From Halobaculum sp. MBLA0143 (lineage in GTDB: Archaea > Halobacteriota > Halobacteria > Halobacteriales > Haloferacaceae): a stretch of DNA of 64,000 bases. Below the pieces are notes generated by a model. The model had not been told where the DNA came from. It ran no database searches and saw only the letters and a list, made by a program, of their open reading frames with translations. Location of the stretch: contig NZ_JBGKAC010000001.1 in assembly GCF_041361465.1 (NCBI RefSeq), positions 186,001 through 250,000 of the forward strand, given 5' to 3'. This document shows, one piece after another, positions 17,271 through 25,662 of the stretch (positions within the stretch are counted from its first letter, which is position 1; every line of letters begins with the position of its first letter). Both the position numbers and the translations under genes were made by a program.

Positions 17271-18863
17271 ATGTCACGGAGCGACGCAGGAGATCGGTTC
17301 GTCGGCGACGTGTCGCCACGCAGCCCCAGCGACGCTCTCCGTGGGGCGACGGCGACGGTCGTCGGCGGTGGAATCGGCGGGCTCGCTGCGGCCGCCTCGC
17401 TGGCGGCCGACGGCGCGGACGTGACGCTGTTCGAACAGGGGGACCGACTCGGGGGCTCCGCGAACCTGATCGAACGAGACGGCTTCCGGTTCGACACCGG
17501 CCCCTCGTGGTACCTCATGCCGGGCACCTTCGAGCGGTTCTTCGCCCAGTTCGACCGCGACCCCAGCGACTACTACGACCTGGAGCGGCTCGACCCCCAC
17601 TACCGGGTGTTCTGGAAGGACGGCGACCGGGCGGACGTGGCCGACGACCTCGCGGCCGTCCGGTCGTTGTTCGAGGAGTACGAGGACGGTGCCGGCGAGG
17701 CGCTGGACAGCTACCTGGACGACGCCGAAGAGGCGTACGAACTCGGGCTGGAACGGTTCGTCTACACGGACCGCTCCCGGCTCCGGGACTTCGTCGACTT
17801 GGACGTCGTCAAGAGCGGCCGGGCGCTTCCGATGCTCCAGTCGATGGACGACTACGTCCAGTCGTACGTCGAACACCCGAAGCTCCGCCAGCTGCTGGAG
17901 TACACGCTCGTGTTTCTCGGCGGCTCCCCGTACAACACGCCGGCGCTGTACTCGATGCTGAGTCACGCCGACCTGAACCTCGGCGTCTACTACCCCGAGG
18001 GTGGGATGTACGCCGTCGTGGAGGCGCTGAGAGATCTCGGTACCGAGCTGGGCGTGGAGTTCCGGACGGGCACACCCGTCACGGGAGTCGACGCGACGGA
18101 CGGTGGCGGTCCGTTCGACCGCGAGTTCACCGTCACGACCCCCGACGGTCCGGTCCGAGCGGACACGGTCGTCTCCAACCTCAACCCCGCAGTCGCGGAG
18201 CGTGACCTCCTGGCGCCGGACCTCCGACGGCACGGCGACGACTACTGGGACCGGTCGACGCTCGCGCCGTCCGCGTACATGCTGTACCTGGGCGTGGAGG
18301 GCTCCGTCGAGCCGTTGGAGCACCACACGCTCGTGCTCCCGACACACTGGGACGACCACTTCGCGTCCATCTTCGACGATCCGGCGTGGCCCGACGACCC
18401 CGCGTACTACGTCTCCGTCCCCTCCCGGACGGACGACACTGTCGCGCCCGACGGTCACGAGACGGTCGTCGTCCTGGTGCCCATCGCCCCCGGGCTGGAG
18501 GACGGGCCGGACGCGCGCGACCGCTACCGCGAGACAGTGCTGTCTGATCTCGCGGAGTTCACCGGCGTCGACCTCCGGGACCGGATCGTCGTGGAGGAAG
18601 ACGCCTGCGTGACGGAGTTCGCCGAGCGGCTCGGCGCCCCCGGCGGGAGCGCACTCGGACTGGCCCACACGTTGGACCAGACCGGGCCGCTCCGGCCGGG
18701 CCACCGCGGCGGCGCGCCCGGGCTCTACTTCACCGGCGGCTACACCACGCCCGGGATCGGCGTGCCGATGACGCTCCTGTCCGGCTCGCAGACGGTGGAC
18801 GCGCTCCGGGCGGACGCGGAGTCCGACCGGCTGCTGCCCGCGTCCGTTCCGTTGCCGCTGTAG
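17271..18863 (+). CDS. FAD-dependent phytoene desaturase-type oxidoreductase (CrtI/CrtD family)
   Basis: A protein of 530 residues. The Rossmann dinucleotide motif GGGIGG is at 32-37, followed by VTLFEQGDRLGGSA and the CrtI-specific GPSWYLMPGTFERFF segment. The C-terminal part has the carotenoid-oxidoreductase signature (LYFTGGYTTPGIGVPMTLLSG in part). The family desaturates, isomerises or saturates carotenoid or isoprenoid chains; in haloarchaea it contributes to bacterioruberin synthesis at the membrane. Phytoene desaturase and the bacterioruberin 3,4-desaturase CrtD cannot be told apart here because no crtB or lyeJ gene is adjacent. ATG at 17271 gives the usual short N-terminus. Confidence 0.85.
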   Translation: MSRSDAGDRFVGDVSPRSPSDALRGATATVVGGGIGGLAAAASLAADGADVTLFEQGDRLGGSANLIERDGFRFDTGPSWYLMPGTFERFFAQFDRDPSDYYDLERLDPHYRVFWKDGDRADVADDLAAVRSLFEEYEDGAGEALDSYLDDAEEAYELGLERFVYTDRSRLRDFVDLDVVKSGRALPMLQSMDDYVQSYVEHPKLRQLLEYTLVFLGGSPYNTPALYSMLSHADLNLGVYYPEGGMYAVVEALRDLGTELGVEFRTGTPVTGVDATDGGGPFDREFTVTTPDGPVRADTVVSNLNPAVAERDLLAPDLRRHGDDYWDRSTLAPSAYMLYLGVEGSVEPLEHHTLVLPTHWDDHFASIFDDPAWPDDPAYYVSVPSRTDDTVAPDGHETVVVLVPIAPGLEDGPDARDRYRETVLSDLAEFTGVDLRDRIVVEEDACVTEFAERLGAPGGSALGLAHTLDQTGPLRPGHRGGAPGLYFTGGYTTPGIGVPMTLLSGSQTVDALRADAESDRLLPASVPLPL

Positions 18864-18925
18864 GCGTTCCCACCCGTCGGGAACTGCCGCGGGGCGTACA
18901 CCCAGGCAGTTCCTCACCCCTGCCG

Positions 18926-19243
18926 ATGACCGACGACGGCGACTGGCACCGCGTGGACGCGCCGCGCGCCGACGCGGGCCGCGAGTGGGAGGTGTTCGTG
19001 CGCGAGACGACGGACGACGGCCTGTCGCACGTCGGCAGCGTCTCCGCTCCGAGCGACGACCTCGCGCACGAACAGGCGACGGCGTTGTTCGGCCACGCCG
19101 CCGAGACGATCTGGCTGTGTCCCGCCGACGAGACCCGACGGGTCACCCGCTCGCGGCTGGGGGCCGCCCACGCCGACGGCGACCAGACGGACCCCGGGAC
19201 GGACGCCGACGGCAACCGGCGAGAGGGGGGTGACGCGGCGTGA
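18926..19243 (+). CDS. Htur_1727-type radical-SAM-partnered small protein
   Basis: A protein of 105 residues with the core WEVFVRETTDDGLSHVGSV ... HEQATALFGHAAETIWLCP, followed by an acidic, probably disordered tail. This matches my memory of the haloarchaeal Htur_1727 family, which always sits next to a radical SAM/SPASM gene and has been proposed as a candidate RiPP precursor or accessory protein. Its stop overlaps the GTG start of the radical SAM gene by 4 bases. A folded, PqqD-like or enzyme-subunit role is an equally good explanation, because the conserved part is larger than a typical core peptide. Confidence 0.75.
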   Translation: MTDDGDWHRVDAPRADAGREWEVFVRETTDDGLSHVGSVSAPSDDLAHEQATALFGHAAETIWLCPADETRRVTRSRLGAAHADGDQTDPGTDADGNRREGGDAA

Positions 19244-20457
19244 TCTCCATCAGCAAGCTCCTCCACGGGCTGGACGCCGAGGGGGACGGGCTCCGGTACG
19301 ACGCCGCAGACGAGAGCGACCGCCGACAGATCCGCGAACAGAGACAACGCCGCCCGGTCGTCGTCTGGAACACGACCGAGCAGTGCAACCTGGCGTGTGA
19401 ACACTGCTACGCCGCCGCCGAGTTCGAGCGAGCGCCCGGCGAGCTGTCGACGGCGGAGGCGAAGGGACTGATCGACCAACTCGCCGACTTCGGCGTACCC
19501 GTGATCCTCTTCTCCGGCGGCGAGCCGTTGCTCCGGCGCGACCTCGTCGAACTCGTGGACTACGCCACCGACGCCGGGCTCCGTGCGGTGTTGTCGACCA
19601 ACGGCACCCTGCTGACGGAAGAGCGCGCCCGCAAGCTCCAACGGGCCGGTCTGTCGTACGCGGGCGTCTCCGTCGACGGCCGCCGGGAGACGAACGACGC
19701 CTTCCGCGGCCAGCAGGGGGCGTTCGACGCCGCCGTCCGCGGGATGGAGGCGTGTCTCGACGTGGGGCTCAAGACCGGGCTCCGCTACACGATCACGGAC
19801 GCCACCGCCCCGGACGTGGAGGGGATCGTCGACCTCCTCACGGACGTGGGCGTCGACCGGTTCTGTTTCTACCACCTCGACTACGGTGGTCGCGGGGTGC
19901 CGGACGCGGACGTGTCCCGGGAGCGCCGGCGCGAGGCGGTCGAGCGCATCTGTGAGCTGACCGGCGAGTACCACGACCGCGGCGAGGCAATCGAGACGCT
20001 GCTCGTCGGCAACTACGCCGACGCCGCCTTCCTCGTGGAGTACGCCCGCCGGGAGTACGGCCGCGAGCAGGCCGAACGGGTCCGTCGGTACCTGGAGGTG
20101 AACGGCGGCGACCCCGCCGGCGAGCGGGTCGCGGACGTGGACTACCAGGGCAACGTCCACGCCACTCAGTTCTGGCAGGGCTACTCGCTGGGCAACGTCC
20201 GGGACCGCCCGTTCGGCGACATCTGGTCGGACGAGGACAACCCCGTGCTCGACGCGCTCCGGGCGCGCCCGGAGAACCTCACCGGGAAGTGTGCCGACTG
20301 CGGCTACCGGAGCGTCTGTCGCGGGGGGTCGCGGCTCCGCGCGCTCGGCGTCTCCGGTGATCTGTTCGCCCCCGACCCGCAGTGTTACCTCACAGAGCGG
20401 GAGCGCACCTCGCCGGTGGAACTGGACACGGGCGGTACCTCGGCGTCGGCAGACTGA
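19240..20457 (+). CDS. radical SAM/SPASM enzyme (AhbD/NirJ-like or RiPP maturase)
   Basis: A protein of 405 residues. The radical SAM cluster motif CNLACEHC uses Cys49, Cys53 and Cys56; the SAM-binding LFSGGEPLLR follows. The C-terminal SPASM region carries further cysteines (KCADCGYRSVCRGG and PQC) for auxiliary clusters. The segment GNVRDRPFGDIW before SPASM resembles heme-pathway enzymes AhbD/NirJ, which decarboxylate heme side chains. The translationally coupled small partner instead fits a peptide-modifying system. The window also holds hemB, so a heme role is possible. It acts in the cytoplasm and requires anaerobic or protected iron-sulfur clusters. Confidence 0.88.
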   Translation: MISISKLLHGLDAEGDGLRYDAADESDRRQIREQRQRRPVVVWNTTEQCNLACEHCYAAAEFERAPGELSTAEAKGLIDQLADFGVPVILFSGGEPLLRRDLVELVDYATDAGLRAVLSTNGTLLTEERARKLQRAGLSYAGVSVDGRRETNDAFRGQQGAFDAAVRGMEACLDVGLKTGLRYTITDATAPDVEGIVDLLTDVGVDRFCFYHLDYGGRGVPDADVSRERRREAVERICELTGEYHDRGEAIETLLVGNYADAAFLVEYARREYGREQAERVRRYLEVNGGDPAGERVADVDYQGNVHATQFWQGYSLGNVRDRPFGDIWSDEDNPVLDALRARPENLTGKCADCGYRSVCRGGSRLRALGVSGDLFAPDPQCYLTERERTSPVELDTGGTSASAD

Positions 20458-20458
20458 G

Positions 20459-20964
20459 CTACGGGTGCTCGCAGTTCGGCAACAGGGTCAACTGATCGAA
20501 CGCTCTGTAGTGTTTGTCCCACGTTGCGACGTGTGACAGTGCAGACTGCTCGACGAACGCTTTGGTGAGAAAGTCCGTCATCGCGCCGCCGTGGTCGTCG
20601 AACGCGACGAACGCGTCACACGCCGCGTCGAGTTCGGCACACGACACCGAACGGATCTCGACGACGGTCGACTCCCGAACGCGGCTCACGCACTCGACCG
20701 CGTCGGCGTGTCCGTGTCTCTTCTTCAGTCGAGTCGCAGCCTCGTCGACGACGTGATCGTTGACAACGACTCTGGTGAACGGGAGCTCTCCGTCTCCCAC
20801 CAGTCGACCAGTTTCCGTGCGAACCGTCGTCTCCGCCTCTCGTCCTCGTTAACGGGAGTCGTCACGAAAACCGACGTGAGGAACTTCGGCCCGACACAGA
20901 CGAACTGCGTGTACCCACTTCGGTCGGGTCTGAAGTGCTCCCGCGTCGGGGTGTCGACGCTCAC
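20459..20964 (-). pseudogene. PIN-domain (VapC-like) gene disrupted by a frameshift
   Basis: The reading starts at GTG 20964, overlapping the upstream gene's stop by 4 bases, and runs through KFLTSVFVTTPVNEDE to RKLVDWWET. Near 20797 the homology jumps to the next frame and continues as ELPFTRVVVNDHVVDEA, then GGAMTDFLTKAF and TWDKHYRAF, a typical PIN-domain C-terminus. One missing base in a G run (GAGACGGAGAG) would explain it. The late acidic residues (Glu in VVDEA, Asp in MTDF and TWDK) are present, but the first PIN Asp, normally in a DTSFL-like motif, is not visible (GPKFL). It may be an inactivated toxin or a sequencing error. An internal GTG at 20800 could still give the C-terminal part alone. 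Confidence 0.65.
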
Positions 20965-21956
20965 TCCACCACCTCGAACAGTGGGTCGTCGTCGGGGACC
21001 GATCGCTGCTCTCCCGCGAGGATGTCTGGCTCCACCCCGGCCTCCTCGACGTAGTCGTCGAATTCGAGGTTCGGGAGACGATCCGTCGTCGCTTCGACGG
21101 CGACGCCCAGTCCGTCCACTGCCATCTGGAACTGCCCGAGCTTGGCCTCGAACAGCTCCCGCTGTCCGGACGCTTCGCGTCTCCGTCGCGCTTTGGTGTC
21201 GTCGGCAGACGGTCCCTCGACAGTGACGTAGCTCATCCGCTGTCCACACCCGCGCCAGACACCGTCGTAGAAGAGTTCGTACAGCCTGTCGAACTCGTCG
21301 TAGTGCTCGACTGGACTGTTGTCCCACTCGTGCCGCTCGATCCACCCGACGAACGGCTCTGCGGCCCGGGCGAACTCGGTGACGTACGGCTGGATTCCGT
21401 CGAACAGTGCGTATCGGGACAGCGCACGCTTCAGCGCTCCACAGGACGTTTCGACCGTCGTCGATAGATCATCCGGAACCTCGCCTCCGGCACCCATCGC
21501 TGCGTCTCGGGTTCGATGGAGCGCTGCGTACAACGGAAGTGCGGCTCGATAGACGTCTTCGAACGGAATCGATCGCTCTCGGTAGTAGTCCCCGAGCCAC
21601 TCGAACGTCTCTGCCGACAGCGCCTCGTGTACGTACTCCCTGCTGTCCCCGGTCAGCTCGTCGAAGATCTCGTCCTGCGTCGGAATATCGCTGTCCACGC
21701 CGGTCGGGAGATCCAGCGTCGCGTTTCCGGCCCTGTTGTCGGCCTTCCCCTTGACCGCAACGTCGCCGTGGAGATACCACTGTGTCGTCACGTACGCCTC
21801 GACACCGAACTGCCGAACCGTGTAGAGGATCAGCTTCTGTCTGGTGATCGGATCGAGATTGGCGGTCGAGACACCCTCGATCTCGGTTGCGGCACGCTGA
21901 ACCTCGCTGTCGACCGTCGACAGCAACGGGTCTTCGAGGAACGAGGGCTCGCTCAT
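20961..21956 (-). CDS. conserved hypothetical protein, operon partner of the PIN gene
   Basis: A protein of 331 residues, acidic and mostly helical, with no signal peptide or membrane helix. Recognisable stretches include ITRQKLILYTVRQFGVEAYVT and an aromatic, Trp-rich middle (FEWLGDYYRERSIPFEDVY). No catalytic motif is seen. ATG at 21956 was chosen because the region upstream is arginine-rich and overlies an AT-rich promoter (AATATAAACTC near 21978). Its stop overlaps the start of the disrupted PIN-domain gene by 4 bases. The pairing suggests a toxin-antitoxin-like unit, with this protein as a possible, unusually large, antitoxin; that is inference. Confidence 0.7.
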   Translation of the reverse strand: MSEPSFLEDPLLSTVDSEVQRAATEIEGVSTANLDPITRQKLILYTVRQFGVEAYVTTQWYLHGDVAVKGKADNRAGNATLDLPTGVDSDIPTQDEIFDELTGDSREYVHEALSAETFEWLGDYYRERSIPFEDVYRAALPLYAALHRTRDAAMGAGGEVPDDLSTTVETSCGALKRALSRYALFDGIQPYVTEFARAAEPFVGWIERHEWDNSPVEHYDEFDRLYELFYDGVWRGCGQRMSYVTVEGPSADDTKARRRREASGQRELFEAKLGQFQMAVDGLGVAVEATTDRLPNLEFDDYVEEAGVEPDILAGEQRSVPDDDPLFEVVE

Positions 21957-22036
21957 CGTCGGATTGTGGCTCGGTTTCGAATATAAACTCTTCTCCCCGA
22001 AGCGTGCGTTCGACCGCCGAGAACGCCGTCGTCGGC

Positions 22037-22663
22037 TCACTCGTCGCTCGTGTCGCCGCCGAGCGCCAGCAAGTGTGGCGGAATCGACGCCGGGAGCGAC
22101 CGGTGGAACACGCCGATCCCACACGAACAGTCGGCGGCGCCACACTCCGAACAGACACCGTCGTCCGGCCATGAGAGGCCGGCGTGGTAGACGGGCTCGA
22201 AGCCGAGCCCGCGGAGGAGTCCCCGCGCGTCACGGTCGGGGTCGTACTCCCACACCTCGACGAACACGCGGGAGTGACCGGCGCGGACGGCGAGCGCCAA
22301 CAGCTGCCGGAGCATCGTCTCGCCCACCCCGCGCGACTGGTGGGGTGGAGCGACGTAGGCGTACGCCAGGTAGCCGACAGACTCCGAGCGGCCGACCCCG
22401 AGTTCGTCGGCCGTCGGCGGCGGGACGGCCATCGACCCGTCGACCACGTCGCCGCCGTCGCGTTCGAGGTAGAGACTCATCGTCGCCACGACGCCGTCCT
22501 CCGGGGTCGTGGCGACGAGCGTGTGCGGGTCCGCCAACGGGTCCGTCATCTCGCCGACGGGGGCGTGGACGCTCCCCGGCCCGTCTGCGACGCCGGCGAC
22601 CCGCGCGATCAGCCGGGCGACGGTCGGCTCGTCTGCCGGCGTCGCCGTCCGGTAGTCGTACAC
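22037..22663 (-). CDS. GNAT-family N-acetyltransferase with C-terminal Cys cluster
   Basis: A protein of 208 residues with the GNAT fold: RTATPADEPTVARLI at the start, a VGYLAYAYVAPPHQSRGVGETML segment (motif A, with the Q/RxxGxG/A acetyl-CoA loop seen as QSRGVGE), and an RGLLRGLGFEPVY ending typical of motif B. A Cys-rich insert CSECGAADCSCG near residue 175 may bind zinc. GTG at 22663 aligns with the usual GNAT start; TTG at 22690 is an alternative. The substrate is unknown. It lies downstream of the PQQ-propeller lipoprotein with 68 bases between. Confidence 0.8.
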   Translation of the reverse strand: MYDYRTATPADEPTVARLIARVAGVADGPGSVHAPVGEMTDPLADPHTLVATTPEDGVVATMSLYLERDGGDVVDGSMAVPPPTADELGVGRSESVGYLAYAYVAPPHQSRGVGETMLRQLLALAVRAGHSRVFVEVWEYDPDRDARGLLRGLGFEPVYHAGLSWPDDGVCSECGAADCSCGIGVFHRSLPASIPPHLLALGGDTSDE

Positions 22664-22731
22664 GATCCGGTCGTCGCAGTGACTGTACAAGTCTCTTTCT
22701 GGTTGGGCGAACGTGACAGCCGTCGGAACAG

Positions 22732-24075
22732 TCAGGCGTCGATCACGCCGAGTCGGCTGCCGGTCGAGAGGAACAGTCGCCCGTCCGGCCCCAGGACGGC
22801 GCTCTCGACGGAGAGGCCGTCGAGACGGACCCGCTCGCTCCCGTCCGGCACGGCCCAGACGCGAACGGCCTCGGGGGTCCAGAACGAGACTCGTCCGTCC
22901 CGAACGGTGACCGGCGGGCCGTCGACGCCCCCGGCCGGGCTGCCGAGGCCCGGTGTCGTGACGGACGAGAGTCCGTGTCGCCGGCGCCACTGGACCGTGC
23001 CCGACGAGCCGACGGCCGTCAGCGTCTCGCCGTCGATCACGTACGCACCGGCGCCGCCGACGGCCCCGACCGCGCCAGGCCGACGCCACCGCACCGTTCC
23101 GTTCCGTCTGTCGACCCCGGTCGTCACCCGACCGCCGTCGAACCCGGTCGCGTAGACGACCGGACCGACGGCGACCGGGGTCGTGGCGGGCTCGTCGACG
23201 CGCCACCGTAGGTCACCGGTCGTCGTGTCGAGCCCGACCATCGCGGCGTCCGGCCCGCCACAGACGACAGTCCCGTCGTGGCCGACGGTCCGTCGCGGCG
23301 CGAACTGGCCGTCTGGGGTGTGCCGGCCGCGGTGTGTCCCGGCCTCGGCTGCCAGCAGGTCCACCCGACGGCCGTCGACGACGGCGATTGCGTCACCGAC
23401 ACGACGGCTCGTCGTGTCGAGCGACGGCTCGACGGGGTCTGGGAGCGTCGTCCGCCACCGCACTGCGCCGGTGTCGGGCTCTCGGCAGACGAGCCCGTCG
23501 CCGTCGTGTGTGAGGAGGTGGCTGTCGGTCCAGGAGACGAGTTCCCCGACTGACTGTTCCCAGACGATTTGCCACTCGTCCGTGTCGAGCCGGAGCACAG
23601 TCTCCGGGCCGTCTCCAGCGACTCGAAACCACAGTCCGTCGCCGAACGCGAGCAACCGGAGGCGTCGTTCGTCGCGCCACCGTGCGTCGGTCTCCGGAAG
23701 CGCGTACGTGGCCGTCGCGGTCGGTGTCTGCTCGACGACTACTCCGTCGGGGGTGACGACGGACCGACCTCCCGTTCGCAGTGTGCGCAACTCCGTCAGC
23801 GTGGCCGGATCGTACACGCCGATCAATCGCCCTCCCGACCGTTCCTCCGAGCCGATCAGGAGCGAGGGAGAGACAGTGAGTCGCTCGGCCACGGCCGACT
23901 CCGCCACCGTGTCGAACGGCTCCGAACGGGTCGGCGTCGACCGGAGCGCCGGATTCACCGTCTCGCCGCTGCCGTCGTCGCTGTCGTCGCCGAGCGCCGA
24001 ACACCCCGACAGTGTTGTCGCCGCCGCGAGCGCCGCGACCAGTTCCCGTCGCTCGATTCTGTCTGGACTCGACAC
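22732..24075 (-). CDS. PQQ-propeller (YVTN/BamB-like) lipoprotein
   Basis: A protein of 447 residues. The N-terminus has a Tat-like signal (RIERRELVAALAAATT) ending in the lipobox LSGC, so it is probably lipid-anchored outside the membrane. The mature part contains repeated blades with the pattern (D/T)GxxxWR (DTGAVRWRT, TTGDLRWRV, RNGTVRWRR), as in PQQ/quinoprotein-like beta propellers. Such proteins often act as scaffolds in surface protein assembly; a cofactor-binding role is not evident. GTG at 24075 was chosen since the further upstream sequence lacks signal-peptide character. Confidence 0.84.
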   Translation of the reverse strand: MSSPDRIERRELVAALAAATTLSGCSALGDDSDDGSGETVNPALRSTPTRSEPFDTVAESAVAERLTVSPSLLIGSEERSGGRLIGVYDPATLTELRTLRTGGRSVVTPDGVVVEQTPTATATYALPETDARWRDERRLRLLAFGDGLWFRVAGDGPETVLRLDTDEWQIVWEQSVGELVSWTDSHLLTHDGDGLVCREPDTGAVRWRTTLPDPVEPSLDTTSRRVGDAIAVVDGRRVDLLAAEAGTHRGRHTPDGQFAPRRTVGHDGTVVCGGPDAAMVGLDTTTGDLRWRVDEPATTPVAVGPVVYATGFDGGRVTTGVDRRNGTVRWRRPGAVGAVGGAGAYVIDGETLTAVGSSGTVQWRRRHGLSSVTTPGLGSPAGGVDGPPVTVRDGRVSFWTPEAVRVWAVPDGSERVRLDGLSVESAVLGPDGRLFLSTGSRLGVIDA

Positions 24076-24145
24076 ACTGGAACCGCAGTCGGCACTGTAA
24101 TGTAAATCGTGGGCTCGATAGCGAAACTGCGACACCCCTCTCCGA

Positions 24146-24472
24146 CTACTCCCCGTCGGAGACGGCCGTCCACACTGCGACCACGCCCAGCAACAACGCC
24201 GGGACGAACGGGAGCGCGAGCATCGCCACGAGGAACGGGAGTCCGGCGTCGCCCGGCGCGGTGGGGAAGACGTAGATCAGCCCGGGGATACCGAGGAACG
24301 CGAGCGCGACGACGGCGACGAGCGCCCAGCCGAAGCTCCCCAGCCCGGGCTCGGCGTCGGGCGTGGTGACGCTGTGATCGGGCTCGTCTGCCGCCGTTCG
24401 CTCGTCCGTTGCGTCGTCGTCGCGGGCCTGGCCGGGGCGGTGGACGTAGCCGTCGGTGTCGTCAGAACTCAC
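24146..24472 (-). CDS. two-helix membrane protein, hypothetical
   Basis: A protein of 108 residues: an acidic, Asp/Glu/Thr-rich N-terminal 40 residues followed by two membrane helices (WALVAVVALAFLGIPGLIYVF and LPFLVAMLALPFVPALLLGV in part). Its start overlaps the end of the alcohol-dehydrogenase-like gene by 11 bases, so it is translated from the same mRNA. No family function is known to me. Confidence 0.65.
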   Translation of the reverse strand: MSSDDTDGYVHRPGQARDDDATDERTAADEPDHSVTTPDAEPGLGSFGWALVAVVALAFLGIPGLIYVFPTAPGDAGLPFLVAMLALPFVPALLLGVVAVWTAVSDGE

Positions 24473-25502
24473 TGTCCGGTCTCAGGACTACTTTGCCAAA
24501 GCCCTCACGCTTCTCCAACATCTCGTGGGCGCGAGCGGTCTCGGACATCGGCAGCGTCTCGCGGATCCGCGGCTCGAAGGTGCCGTCCCAGACGAGTCCG
24601 AGCACGTCGTCCGTCTCCCCGGGGGTGGCCATCGTCGACCCGATCACCTCCAGTTGATTCCAGAAGATCCGATTCACGTCCGTCTCCGGGTTGCCGCCGG
24701 TGGTGGCGCCACAGGTGAGGAGTCGGCCGCCCTTGGCGAGCGAGCGCAGCGAGTCGCGCCAGGTCGCGGCGCCGACGTGGTCGACGACGACGTCCACGCC
24801 GCGGCCGTCCGTGAGCGACCGCACCTCGTCGGCGAAGTCCGTCGCCTCGTAGTCGAGCGTGTGGTCGGCGCCGAGTTCGGCGGCGTACGACCGTTTCTCC
24901 GCGGAGGATGCGGTGGCGAACACCTCACAGCCGACGTAGTCGGCGATCTGGACGGCGGCGTGGCCGACGCCGCCCGAGGCGCCCAACACGAGAATCGACT
25001 CCCCCGGTCGCAGCTCCCCGCGGGTGACGAGCATTCGCCAGGCGGTCTGGAACACCAGGCTCGCGGAGCCGGCGACGGTCCAGTCGACGCCGTCCGGGAC
25101 GGCGACGAGGTTGTCCGCCGGCACCGCGACCCGTTCGGCGTGGACCCCTTCGACGTGCTCCCCGAGGAGGTGGTAGTCGACACACATCGACGGCTCGCCG
25201 TGACGGCAGAACTCGCAGGTGCCACAGGAGACGCCCGCGGAGACGGCGACGTGGTCGCCGGGCTCGAACCGAGAGACGGCGTCGCCGACCTCGCGGACGA
25301 CGCCGGCGGCGTCACTCCCGGGGACGTGTGGCATCTGGAGGTCGACGCCGGGGAGCCCGCGGCGTGTCCACACGTCGAGGTGGTTCACCGCGGCCGCCCG
25401 CACGTCGACGAGCACCTCGTCGCGGCCGGCCTCGGGCTCCGGGTAGTCGTCGTAGCCGATCACGTCGCGGTCGCCGTGGGCGCGGAACTGGACTGCTCTC
25501 AC
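24462..25502 (-). CDS. zinc-binding alcohol dehydrogenase / quinone oxidoreductase (MDR) family
   Basis: A protein of 346 residues. The GroES-like half has VNHLDVWTRRGLPG, the structural-zinc cysteines in CGTCEFCRHGEPSMC, and the Rossmann motif LGASGGVGHAAVQIA. The catalytic-zinc Cys of classical ADH is replaced (NHLDVW), which points to the quinone oxidoreductase or crotonyl-CoA reductase-like branch of the MDR superfamily using NADPH. GTG at 25502 (VRAVQF) matches the family start. It heads a two-gene operon with the small membrane protein. The substrate is not predictable. Confidence 0.85.
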   Translation of the reverse strand: MRAVQFRAHGDRDVIGYDDYPEPEAGRDEVLVDVRAAAVNHLDVWTRRGLPGVDLQMPHVPGSDAAGVVREVGDAVSRFEPGDHVAVSAGVSCGTCEFCRHGEPSMCVDYHLLGEHVEGVHAERVAVPADNLVAVPDGVDWTVAGSASLVFQTAWRMLVTRGELRPGESILVLGASGGVGHAAVQIADYVGCEVFATASSAEKRSYAAELGADHTLDYEATDFADEVRSLTDGRGVDVVVDHVGAATWRDSLRSLAKGGRLLTCGATTGGNPETDVNRIFWNQLEVIGSTMATPGETDDVLGLVWDGTFEPRIRETLPMSETARAHEMLEKREGFGKVVLRPDSEF

Positions 25503-25662
25503 GACATCGAGGTGGACTGCCGGCGACAAAAACGGTACCGACGACCGTCGCCGGCCCGGTTTCTCCGCCGTCTCTATTCTCGCTCGGTTCTAGATCTGGT
25601 GATTTTCTCCTTCAGAGACGCAAATTACTTACTGTTCGGAACTGTGTGTCGTACTACGGACG

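Noticed and set aside
20459..20800. Independent 113-residue gene starting at GTG 20800
   Set aside because: It lacks the first third of the PIN fold, which is found in the adjacent frame directly upstream; a frameshifted single gene explains both.
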